DNA of 64,000 nucleotides from Phyto melanocephala (taxonomy: Eukaryota > Arthropoda > Insecta > Diptera > Rhinophoridae), in assembly GCA_941918925.1 (NCBI GenBank), contig OW799234.1, positions 85,324,497 to 85,388,496 of the forward strand, in the 5' to 3' direction. This document shows, one piece after another, positions 34,878 through 45,900 of the stretch. The position numbers were made by a program, and so were the translations under genes. The notes beneath the pieces are model-generated. The model saw only the letters and a list, made by a program, of their open reading frames with translations. It was not told the origin of the DNA and searched no databases. Numbering within the stretch: the stretch's first letter is position 1; each line of letters opens with the position of its first letter.

Positions 34878-35175
34878 TTCAACGTAATATAAAGCCTCAT
34901 TAGGCCAATTAAAATATATTACATAGTTAAATCCTGAACATTAATATTATAAAAATTATCTACAAATAAAAACCTAACATATATGACCATTGGTTCCCAA
35001 TCTTTTGAAAAGAAATCAAACAAGTGTAATAGTTAATTTAACGATCCCAATACATCGTAACAGAAAAAGCCAGAAAGTAAAAATTAATTTTAAGAAGAAA
35101 GCATTATATACATGCATACATAGTTATACATATGCATACAAAAACATATTCAAACTATATAAAATAAATCTAATA

Positions 35176-38007
35176 CTACAAATTGGTAAGAAAAGATAAC
35201 ATTTTTAGTCGAAAAGCATTATTTGAGTGGGAAAAAAGTCGAAGCTCCATGGGTAAAAAATTCCAAATACGGGCTATTCTAACACTAAAAGATTTTTCAA
35301 ACAAAGAATTATTTATCCTTGGAATTAAAATTTGAGGGTTCCTAGTTGAATGAGAGAATATAAATTTGGAGCAAACTGATGCTGGAATTCCTTTTTTAAT
35401 AGTTTTGTAGAAAAAAAACAAGTTACGCAGATTGATAAACTCAAGAAAAGAACAACCAAGAAAACGTTTAACAAATTCAGAAACATGATCACGTCTATGA
35501 AGGCCATATACATACCTTACAATCATATTAACAATGCGACCCAATTTAGTAATAACACACACATTTGACCCAGAAAAAATCTCCAGACCATATAAAACCT
35601 GCGGCATTAATATAGCGTGCGCCAAACGAAGTTTAATACGTAGGGGTAAAGATATATTTGTAGAATAAAAACGTCGCAACAAACCAGAAACTTTAGAACA
35701 CAAATGATCAATATGACTTTCAAAATTTAAACGTTTATCAAGAAAAACTCCTAGGCATTTTAATCTATCAACAAGTTCAACACAAGATTCCCCAACGTAT
35801 AAGTTAACATTCGATAACAGCTGCTCATCAAAACCAAAAGCAAGAGCTTTCGTTTTTGATGTATTTATAGAAAGAAGGTTATCCGAACACCAAAATAAAA
35901 AGCGTAGAAGAGTATCATTGATATTCAATTGAAAAGTATTAACTTCAGATCTCTTGCAGTTAAACAAAAGGAAAACGTCATCAGCAAAGGAATACGATTT
36001 GCAAATACAATTATTGACGCAGGCAGATAAATCATTAATGTAAAGAATGAAAAGAATAGGACCTAAAACCGATCCCTGAGGAACACCGGAATTAAGACGA
36101 AGTAGGCCCGAATATTGATTATTAACATCAACAAATTGAAATCGATCAGATAAAAAAGAAAAAATTAATTTACACGCAGTCGCCGAAAAGAAAAAAATCT
36201 CCCTCAATTTCCTAATCATAACACTATAATCCACAGAATTAAATGCTTTAGATAGATCAAGCGATACTATAGCCGCTATCTTCCCATCATTCAAATGTGA
36301 TCTAACGTCATCAGTTAAGTTCAGTAATAAAGATGTGGTACTATGACCACGACGAAAAGCAAATTGTAAAGGATCAATGTAACGATGAACAAATAAAAGT
36401 ATTTGATCTTTCATAATATGTTCAACCACCTTGGAAAGAGCCGGAAGAATAGAGATAGGTCTTAAGTCCTCAACCCCATGAACATATCTAGATTTAGGAA
36501 TAGGAACAACCCGAGCAGTCTTCCAAGAAGAAGGAAAAGTTGACGAACACAAAATAGAGTTAACATGATGAGCTAAAATGGTAGAGATATAAGGATAAAT
36601 TACTTTTATAAAACGAATCGGTATTTTGTCGGTACCTAAAGACTTAGATTTCACCCTACATATAGCCTCAAGCAAATCATTTGCACTAATGCATTTAAAT
36701 GAAAACATTCCATTAACAGCATCATAAGATCCAAAATCCACATAGCTACTACCAAAAGAGTTTGGATTATCAACAAAAAAGTCATTTATCACATTAACAT
36801 CCAAATTATTAGTCCTCTTTTCATTTCCAGTCAATCCAGATTCTTTCAAAACCTTCCACATTCCAGAGACATCAAGGCCAGAAAAAAGTTTCATATAAAA
36901 TTTTCTTTTTTCCTTTCGAATAACACTTTTTGCTTTATTACGATGCCTGCAATATATAATCCAATTTTCATTAGACTTATTAGCTAAAAATGCAGAATAC
37001 GCTAAATCCCTCAAAGATGTAGCTAGTAAAATATCCTTAGACTTCATCCAATTGTAATTACTACCTCTAATTCTCCTTCTTACAATAGGTACAAAACTAT
37101 ATAGGGAATTTAATAAAGAATTTAAAACAGGACTTTGAAAATTAACATCAGATGAATTAAAAAAAGAAAACACATCAAATTCAGACAAAAAATTCAAGAG
37201 ACCATCCCAATCAATAGAATTATAATCACGATATTCAATAAATTCACTAGTTTTCATGTAGTCAAATTGAAACACAGCAAAGATAAGAGAATGATGAGAA
37301 ATACAGGGACATTGAATTAGGGAAGAATATAAAATTATTGACTGATCACTAACTAACCAAAAATCCAATAAAGATGTAGAAGAATGTGCCACATCAATAT
37401 GAGTAGGACAGGAATTATGGTGTATTGAAATTCCACATCGAGAACACAAAGACCGCATCAGGTTGGATTTAGCAACATTAAACATATTACAGTTAAAGTC
37501 ACCTACAATTATTATGTTAGAATATTTAAGTAGCAAATCACCGTGTAAAGTTTCAAATGCTGTTATATTGCCAAGCGGTAAATATACTACACCAAAAAGT
37601 AATTTAGCACTATCAAACAAAATCTCTAAAAAAATTGACTCACAGTCATCAGTTGAAACCTTAAAGACTTCCCTATATTTAATATTACAGTATAAGTAAA
37701 TACAAACGCCACCACCTCTACGATGCAAACGATCATTTCTTATCACTTTATAGTTATCCAAACGTATCATGGAGTCAGATATATACGGTTTAAGCCATGT
37801 TTCAGAGATTGCAAAAAGCTCAAAACTATCATTCACAATACTCTTGAGTTCATCAAACTTAGTAGAATTTGAAGAAGGATTAATACTCTGACAGTTTATA
37901 TGACCTATTTTCAATTTCTGAGAAAAAGAATTTAAATTAGTGTTAATCGACAATCCATTACGATTAGAGGAACCAAAAATACCATTGTTAGTGGACATTA
38001 AAAGCAA
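35176..38007 (-). CDS. LINE ORF2: APE endonuclease and reverse transcriptase
   Basis: 943 residues. The N-terminal endonuclease domain (about 30-250) shows the conserved positions in IGHINCQS, ISETWL, VGDFNCN and SHHSLIF, fitting Asn, Glu, Asp and His catalytic residues. The reverse transcriptase domain (about 480-750) shows DLRPISILPALSKVVEHIM, LDLSKAFNSVDY, NSGVPQGSVLGPILF and SFADDVFLLF. The catalytic box is FADD where YADD is commonest; related elements also use FADD. The C-terminal part has RDHVSEFVKRFLGCSF. There is no RNase H domain. It nicks target DNA and copies the element RNA there. A truncated relative is at 62220-63372. Confidence 0.92.
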   Translation of the reverse strand: MLLMSTNNGIFGSSNRNGLSINTNLNSFSQKLKIGHINCQSINPSSNSTKFDELKSIVNDSFELFAISETWLKPYISDSMIRLDNYKVIRNDRLHRRGGGVCIYLYCNIKYREVFKVSTDDCESIFLEILFDSAKLLFGVVYLPLGNITAFETLHGDLLLKYSNIIIVGDFNCNMFNVAKSNLMRSLCSRCGISIHHNSCPTHIDVAHSSTSLLDFWLVSDQSIILYSSLIQCPCISHHSLIFAVFQFDYMKTSEFIEYRDYNSIDWDGLLNFLSEFDVFSFFNSSDVNFQSPVLNSLLNSLYSFVPIVRRRIRGSNYNWMKSKDILLATSLRDLAYSAFLANKSNENWIIYCRHRNKAKSVIRKEKRKFYMKLFSGLDVSGMWKVLKESGLTGNEKRTNNLDVNVINDFFVDNPNSFGSSYVDFGSYDAVNGMFSFKCISANDLLEAICRVKSKSLGTDKIPIRFIKVIYPYISTILAHHVNSILCSSTFPSSWKTARVVPIPKSRYVHGVEDLRPISILPALSKVVEHIMKDQILLFVHRYIDPLQFAFRRGHSTTSLLLNLTDDVRSHLNDGKIAAIVSLDLSKAFNSVDYSVMIRKLREIFFFSATACKLIFSFLSDRFQFVDVNNQYSGLLRLNSGVPQGSVLGPILFILYINDLSACVNNCICKSYSFADDVFLLFNCKRSEVNTFQLNINDTLLRFLFWCSDNLLSINTSKTKALAFGFDEQLLSNVNLYVGESCVELVDRLKCLGVFLDKRLNFESHIDHLCSKVSGLLRRFYSTNISLPLRIKLRLAHAILMPQVLYGLEIFSGSNVCVITKLGRIVNMIVRYVYGLHRRDHVSEFVKRFLGCSFLEFINLRNLFFFYKTIKKGIPASVCSKFIFSHSTRNPQILIPRINNSLFEKSFSVRIARIWNFLPMELRLFSHSNNAFRLKMLSFLTNL

Positions 38008-38349
38008 AAATCACAAAAGGGAACCAAAAGTCATTACATAAGTAGAAGAAAAGCATGATAGATCTTTTATAATAAAAATTTATAGAACAAACAAAAAATA
38101 AATATATATATGAATACATATAAATATATTAAAAAGTTACAATTATACAATAAATTCACAATTAATCATAATAAACACACTGTTATAAATATAATAATTC
38201 AAGAAAATAATTCAATGCATAAAAAGTTTATAATTAACTAGCAAAACCAGAATTAACAATATTTAGTAGCAACAAAGCAAAAATTCCATATTAATATTCA
38301 ATTGTTAAGTCTGGTTAAAAGTAAAATTAAAGATAATAATGAAAAAGGG

Positions 38350-39291
38350 TTATATTGTAAGGGTTGAGTTTGTATTTATGTCAATTAGATTACCACATTC
38401 AACAAGGTCACACTCCATTTGCTTGCCATCAATAAGAGTCAAGAAAGCTTTAGGCTTATCTCTGTTCAATATTCTGTATTTAGAAATAATTTTAAGACGT
38501 ACCAACCTGCGACAAAGCGAGTTGAGCTTAGAGGTAGTAGGGGAAAAGTGATCATTTAGGTACACACGACTCTCAATCTGACCACCAAGTATATCTTTAA
38601 CTTTTAGTGACCGTACTTTAAAGTATTCCTTCATTAAAGAATCACGTACATCAATATTGTTGAATTTGATCAACAACTGCTTTTTATCATTCATATAGCA
38701 CACTTGATTCAAAGCCAGCTCAGAAACGTTGATCGCATAGTGCTTACATAGTGAGATAGCCACAGAAGACAAATTATTCAACCCAGATGGTAAACCGCTT
38801 ACAACAATATCACCACGATTTATACGGCGGTGTAAAACGTTAACCTCAGCCTCCAAAGCAGATATCTTGGAAGAGGTGGAGTTATCAATTTTATTGACCA
38901 ATTTGCAGCAATCAAGAATATCAGATTTCATTTCCTTAATGCATGACGAAAACTCATTTTTAAAATCGGACAACATTAGCATCATAGAGTTTTTAAAGGC
39001 AGTATTATCACTTTTGATAGTGTTAGCAAATTCATCAAAGCTATTTTTTAGGGATTTCACTTCATCATGGACCGAACGGTCATAAATAGAATTATCACAA
39101 CAGCTAGAACAGGTGAAAAAAAAAGACTTCGATCTTTCCTTAAACAAAGCAACATGTTTCTCAGTAACATTCGCACACTGCAAGTGTAACCACATTTTAC
39201 ATAATTTGCACTGTATGCTACCTTGGGACTTTCCAATAGCATCATCACACACACCACATTTGAAGACTTTAGTAGCCGGCATAATTATCAA
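38350..39291 (-). CDS. LINE ORF1 protein with PHD-type zinc finger
   Basis: 313 residues. Residues 9-55 form a Cys4-His-Cys3 PHD-like finger (CGVCDDAIG, CKLCKMWLHLQC, CSSC). Then comes a long helical, probably coiled-coil region (about 65-145, FKNSMMLMLSDFKNEFSSCI), and a C-terminal RNA-recognition-like segment (about 150-300: DIVVSGLPSGLNNLSSVAIS). ORF1 proteins of CR1-type LINEs package element RNA and often carry such fingers. The ATG at 39291 is preceded by about 130 bp of likely 5' UTR. Confidence 0.85.
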   Translation of the reverse strand: MIIMPATKVFKCGVCDDAIGKSQGSIQCKLCKMWLHLQCANVTEKHVALFKERSKSFFFTCSSCCDNSIYDRSVHDEVKSLKNSFDEFANTIKSDNTAFKNSMMLMLSDFKNEFSSCIKEMKSDILDCCKLVNKIDNSTSSKISALEAEVNVLHRRINRGDIVVSGLPSGLNNLSSVAISLCKHYAINVSELALNQVCYMNDKKQLLIKFNNIDVRDSLMKEYFKVRSLKVKDILGGQIESRVYLNDHFSPTTSKLNSLCRRLVRLKIISKYRILNRDKPKAFLTLIDGKQMECDLVECGNLIDINTNSTLTI

Positions 39292-39420
39292 GCTAGCAAA
39301 TGAAAAGCAGCAACAACAAATCCGTTAGGAATTTCACAATATTCCAAAAAGAATGCAAAAAAAAGAACAGCACACAGCAAAAATTCTCCAAATCAATATA
39401 AAAAACACTTTTTCATCAAT

Positions 39421-39901
39421 ATCTTATGATATTAAACTTTTATAGGGAAATATAAAGTAAAAAAAGTAACAAAATAAATTTTATGACATTTAAGTTTTTA
39501 GTTATTGTTATTTACGCCAGCGGTGTAATAATCACGTCTATTCAGGCATAGAGTTGCCGGTTTTTCTTTTATAAAACTGAACTTTCAACTGAAAATTTCT
39601 GATATAAAAATTTCTGTAATATTATTAAAATTCTAAAATATAAATATAAATTTCTGAAATATACATAATTAGAAAATTTTTAAATATTTTTTGAAATATC
39701 CAAAGTACAATTTGGAGCGTTATAGTTACATACACATATCATGTAGCAGTTATTTTATAAATAAAAAAAAAAAAATTAGTTTTCCAACTAAATCTACCAT
39801 CCCTTAATTCACAAAACTGCCAAAAACGGCAATATCGTTACATTTTGTCATCTCTAGTCTGTCTGTCAAATATTTTTCTTATAAGAAAACAGGGAAAAAT
39901 A
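39421..39901. other. LINE 5' flank and Vps50 promoter region
   Basis: AT-rich with no coding sequence. The last 80 bases contain TTTGTCATCTCTAGTCTGTC and lead directly to the Vps50 start; the transcription start is not identifiable. Confidence 0.35.
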
Positions 39902-42900
39902 ATGTTAAAGATGCAAAACTCAAAGGCGAAAATGGACGAGTTTAAAACAAAGTTTATGGATTTGTTACACAAACAGGTAATTATTTAAAAACTTTCTATG
40001 GAATCAATTAAAATACTACAAATATTCTTGCCATAGACCAATCGCCAATTAAAAATACCAGCAATGGGGTTTTCAGACTTTTTCATACAAACAGTCACAA
40101 CAGCAGACCCAAACAAATTCGAATCAGCAAACAAATCTGACAAAACAGTCGCTGAAACAGATGGCACTGGAGAGGAAGCACAAAAATCCGATCAGGAAAT
40201 ACTAGAAAGTATTGAAGAAATATTTTATCAACCCGAGAGTAATGCACAAATGTATGAACTGCAGGTAAGTTTTGGTATGTTGGTAGAATGTTAAAGCGGG
40301 GAAAGTAGATTTATTTCTACATAAGTATATATGAATATGTGTGCATGACGTAGTCATGTACGTATGTTTGTACTTTGTCTCTGAATGCTCCCTTAAAACC
40401 TGATTTATATACAATTGTTATTTTTATTATTTACTATATATGTTCCTATTGGTGTGTGATTTTCTTTATGCAGAAAGTTTTAAGCAATGGCGTTGATTAT
40501 GAATTAATTGAAACGACCATGCTTCAGCTGCGTACCCAACAAAAGATATTATCTAAGCAGGTCTTGCAAAACATTTTGGAACAACGTAGCGCCTGTAATA
40601 TTGAATTTGCTGCCATCAATGAAACCCAAAAGGAGTTGGAAGAGTCGCTATGGACTTGCCGAAAAGCTCGTTCGTACTTAAATTATGCCAAACAAAATTT
40701 GACCACTACAAGTCTGGAGATATTGGCTTCGTATCGCAAACGTGAGATACTTAAGGAGGTGTTAAATACATTAGAGGCCATTAAGAAATTGGTAAGTTGT
40801 AAGTGGGATTTTTATTTTTAGTTTTCAGAACTCTATTTCAATTAATTCTTTATTTAGGCAAATATTTTTTTTTTAGAATAAATAAAATGATATAAGGAAT
40901 GTGTGCGATATGAACTTGACTGAGCACATTATTTTAATATTTTACTTTTTTTATTTTATTTATTTAAAATTTGGTAACCTAGCCTCTAGGAAATCATCGG
41001 CTACAAACTTCTACTAAAAACAATTTACAATGCTTTTTACTTAAACTATAAAAATATAATGTAATAATTTTAAAGAATACTTAGAACAACAATATATTTT
41101 CCACCAAACAGCGCGTGGAATTTATGGGAAGTCGTGAATACAGTAACATGCCTAAGATATTAAAAAATTAAAATAAAGTTTGTTTTTAAAAGACTAGCAT
41201 TTTGCAAGATATAATTGATCTTTTTATATAATGATCTCTTTAATAAACTGATCTCATAACTTAGTTTAATAAATTTCCTATATAATTTTGTTCACATATA
41301 AATTTAAAATAAATTTATTTTTTGCCAATTCGTCTTAACAATGACTTTTAGGCGATGAGACAAACTATTTTAAGTAAAAGTAAATTTGTCAAATAAATTA
41401 AAAAAAAAAAAATTAAACAAAAATAATAAAAATAAATGCTTATTTATTTTTTTTACACACTCTAAAAGATTGGAAGTTTTTGAAATAGTTGACGTTATTC
41501 TAAAATTTGTTTGTAAGTTTTTTTTTCGTAAAAATTCGAATAACTGAATTACAAGGGAAGTGGAAAGATTTAAACTAGATAACTATATAACAGTAAATTT
41601 TTTATGTCATTCTAATGCCTGCGAGATTTGATAGAACTACAAAACCTTGCTCAATTATATGAATGACAAGGAAATGCATGAAAAAACTACAAAGTTAAGT
41701 TTGAATCTCTTATAACTCCGGTGGAAATAAATTGCAGAATTTCGTTACACTGTACCTTTTTGAAACCCAAAATCATATATAGTTATTATAGTTGTTTTGT
41801 TGGCATACTGTACACAATTTATGTAAAATTGTAACTATTTTTCAATATTATATACTAAAGATAATCTTTATATAAATCATCAAAATTAGTTAGTAAATAA
41901 CGATGTTGTTATTTTAAACTTTATTATTATTAATATATATTTATTTATATATTAATTCATATAGTAATACAAAGCCTATAAGGCCAAAATATACATATTA
42001 CATAGTAAAAAATCTTGATATTAAGTAATTAAAAAATAATTTATATAAATTATAAATCTATTAAATTGTTTTTTTTTTTTTAGTTTAACAAATTTACCTG
42101 TATTTAGTTATACTGGTAATGGGAATAAACAGTAAAACGTTGTTTTTTATAACTTAAATTTGTATCTTTACTTTCAGAAATCTACTGATGTTGAGGTACA
42201 AAAACTTTTAAGTGAATGCAATTATTCGGGAGCCATTTCCCTATTACTCAATTGTAAAGATTCAGCTACAGAATTCATGCAATACAATTGTGTACAATCT
42301 TTAAATAAGAAATTACAGGAAACTTTATTGCTTACAGAATTTCAGCTTGATACAGTTTTAAATGAGGTAACATTGTAATAACAAGGGTTAGGAAGTTCGT
42401 GTTTTATATTCAAACAAATGTAGTATATTTCAGAAATTATGTAAGTCTATAGAAAAAGTGAAAACGTAAAGAAAATGCTTAGTTTAAATGAAGAAATTAT
42501 AGTTAATTAATGTAATAAATTTGTTTTTAATTGTTAAAAACACAGCTCTAACGATTGTGTCTCATGAAGTTTTCAAGCATAGAAAATAATATTTTCGCGT
42601 TGTGTGCATATTTAATACAAATTTTAGTATTAATTTCATTTATAGCATTTTCGTTTAAATTAACTCAAGTGTTTTAAAAATAAAATCTCTCTTAGACATT
42701 AAATCAATCTAAATTAGTTTCGAAGATAAACAAATATTTAACACCAAAGTACACAAAAAACAAAAAATACTTTTTTTTAAATAAAATAAAATAAATAAAT
42801 AGAAAACAGTATATAACAAAAATTTGGATGTAAAACAAAAACAAATCGATTGAAAACATGTTGACTTTTGTAAAACTAAGACTTATGTATGTAAAAAAAA

Positions 42901-45900
42901 CATGTATTTACATGAACTTCTGAGCCCTAATAATAACATTGAAAGTAAAGCAGAAAATAAAATATTTTTTTCTCAAAGATGATTTTAAGCTTTGATATGC
43001 GTAAATATGCTAAATTGCAAGAAGCCTATAAATTGCTCAACAAGTCCCTGATAGCTATGGATCAAGTAAGCCCATTTTTAATTAAAAATTACTAAACTTT
43101 TATTTAATAAATTTTCTATTTCTAAAACAGCTTCACATAAACTTCATATCAGCTATACATTCCTCAGTTAATTCGGTACTTCGAGGCTATAATGATCCCA
43201 AACTCGATGAGAGCATAAAAATGTTGTATGAGCAATTATGCGAACAAGTTGAGGCCGAACGTTACATACCGTGTCTTATTAGTTTATGTAAAACGTTTTG
43301 GACAATATTGGCTTCCTATTATCAAATTGTCATATGGCATCAAAACTATAAACTCTATTCTCTTGACATGCCCGATTCGCCGGATGTTTATATACAGGAA
43401 AAATTAAAAAAGGGACAGTCGCGTATATGGAATGACATTTTAACGAAAATCTGCATCTTCCTGCAGTGTTCAAAGTTGAAAACTCTAAAATATGATAATT
43501 TCATACAAGTTCTATCCATAATACAAAGACTTAAGAAAGTGGGCCTCGAATTTTGTGGTGAACATTCGGAAAAGTTAATTGAAACAATGCAATTGCAGAG
43601 TGAGGAATTCTTTCAGCGTTATCACAGCTCATGTTTGGAAGAAATTTGTCTCTTTTTGGATAATGAATCGTGGACCGCGGTTGATTCATTTGCCAATATA
43701 TTGCAATTGCCGGTGTGTTACTTCTTTTTATGTTTGATAAGGCTTAGGATTAATTTTACATTTTTGTTTTAGGAATTTCGTTCTGTACGTCACACTCTAA
43801 GACGTCACAAATCTCCGCCTATTGCATTGCTAGTAACAAACTCAATGTCAGACAATAATTCACCCAATAGCAATAATAATTGTGATGAATTGGTCTCAGT
43901 TCATTCTCAAGACGGTGGTAGTTCCATTTATGGTTCCTATGGTTATTTTTTACGTTTCAGCGAGAAGAGTTCACCCTTTGATGGTGGCCTTGATGTGGCT
44001 ATGCTGGAGGAAGACATTTTATCGGGTATTGTGGATGAGGCTTCCTGTTATTTTAGCGAAGAGGAAAGCGATGATGATCACAAAAGCTTACAGAGTAAAG
44101 AATATGATGAGTCTACGAATCAACAGCTGCTGGTTAATAATACCACATTGAATGTATTTCGCTGCATTGGTCGCTATTTGCAAATGTGCAAGCTGCTGCA
44201 TTGTATTTCGCCAAAAATAATAGCCAGCATGTTGGAATTGATGGATTTTTATGCCTTTGCTGTGCATGAAATATTTGCTAAAGATGCGGTAAGTTTAATA
44301 TGTTTTTGATTTCATATAATTTCAATGAGGAAAGTTAAGAAATTCCCTAAAAAATTGCATTTGGACAAAATTTCTCTTATAGTGGATGATTTATTTTAAT
44401 AAAATTTATTACCTGTGGCTCTGTGAGAAGAGTTAAATACTTCTAGCCCACATATAAAAAAGAAGCAATTTTTGTTGATACGAGCTATTTTCTTTTTAAG
44501 TTTTTTCAAGATTTTTTTTTTGGTGTATTTTTTCTTAAAATGTATAACAATTAGAATAGAAATTTAATAAAAACATAAATTTAATTTCTTATTCAGATTA
44601 AGAATGATTTTTTGCGGCAATTTTCAACTTATTCTTTTGAAAAAAAAAATCGTCATTAATCATGAAAAGAGAGCCCTATCCGTCTGTTCGTCTGTTTGTG
44701 TGTATGTTGAAATCAACTTTTTGAAGCCCCCCGACATCGCTTGGACCCGGGTGAGGTATTAAAATATCAGAAATATTCGGGAGTAGATCGGTAATGAAAA
44801 TCAGAAAAATCGGTACATAAAACAACTGAGATGAGGAAAAAACCACGACCACCTCGTTTTTTTCACAACAACAACAAACAACACATACATACAAACGTGG
44901 TATACTGGTCAGAGTGAACGTGGCATGGAATGGCTGAGCCAAAATTTTTTTTTTATATTTTTTATATTTTATTTATATTTTTATTGTTTTTTTATTTATT
45001 TTTTTTTAATAATTTTTTTTTTATTTTTTTATTTATTTTGGTTTTATACATACATAAACTCTATTAATAATTTTACAATGGGATGATTTTAAAGTTATTA
45101 TAAGCATAATGAAACATGTACGTATTTCATATTAATGAGATGAATGGTGATACAAACAATTGTTATTGCATGACTACACGTTGTGAAGGGTATTTAAGAT
45201 TCGGCACGGCCGAATATACCACTCTTGTTTGTTTTTATAATGTCATATTTCTAAAAATTTTAATTTTAAAATCAAGGCATATCCATATTTAAAATCATTA
45301 AAATTAATTAATCTCTCCTGCTACATTAATTTATATTTTTTTTCCAGACCGTACAGTTGGACAATTTTTACTCGGTCAAATTGGAGCAAAAATTGGAAAA
45401 TGTTAAACAAAAGATATTGCCCAATATAAAAATCTGGCCTTTAAACTTTTCTTCGCTGGTACGTATTGACAAACTTAAACAACTATGTATATCAATAGCT
45501 TAATAAAAAAAGGGTTTATCTCGATTTTTAACGAAATCGGGGTTTTGAAGTTTGTTGGTAGTCCCTATACAAACCATTAAAAATTTTACTAAGCTGTGGT
45601 TGAACAGATTTAAAGCCAAATAAAACTCTCAAACTCATACAATTTTTTTCAGCTTTTTCCTTCTCCTGTAAAGTTGTAAAGTTTTATATTTAGCCATCGA
45701 TATACATATATTATCGATTTCTCTTCAATTTCTAGATAAACAATGAACTCGCAAATCCTGACACCTTATATGGTCTTTCACATCGTATTGTCGCCGTGGA
45801 AAGTGGCCATTGTATGACTCAACAATTCCAAATTTTACACAACTACTTAAATCATTTGTTGCCTGTCCAAGACAGATCTATATTATGCTCTTATTTTGAT

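Larger units (their letters stand above)
34836..39420 (-). mobile_element. Apparently intact APE-type LINE (CR1-like)
   Basis: Two long uninterrupted ORFs in LINE order on the minus strand, ORF1 (39291-38350) and ORF2 (38007-35176), separated by about 340 bp. The 3' end has TAATTGGCCTAATGAGGCTT and TATATTACG, followed by a (AATA)n tail at 34836-34880. Related 3' tails are at 41925-42012, 46344-46450 and 63310-63370. The 5' boundary is approximate and no target duplication could be fixed. Lack of stops or frameshifts suggests recent activity. Confidence 0.85.
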
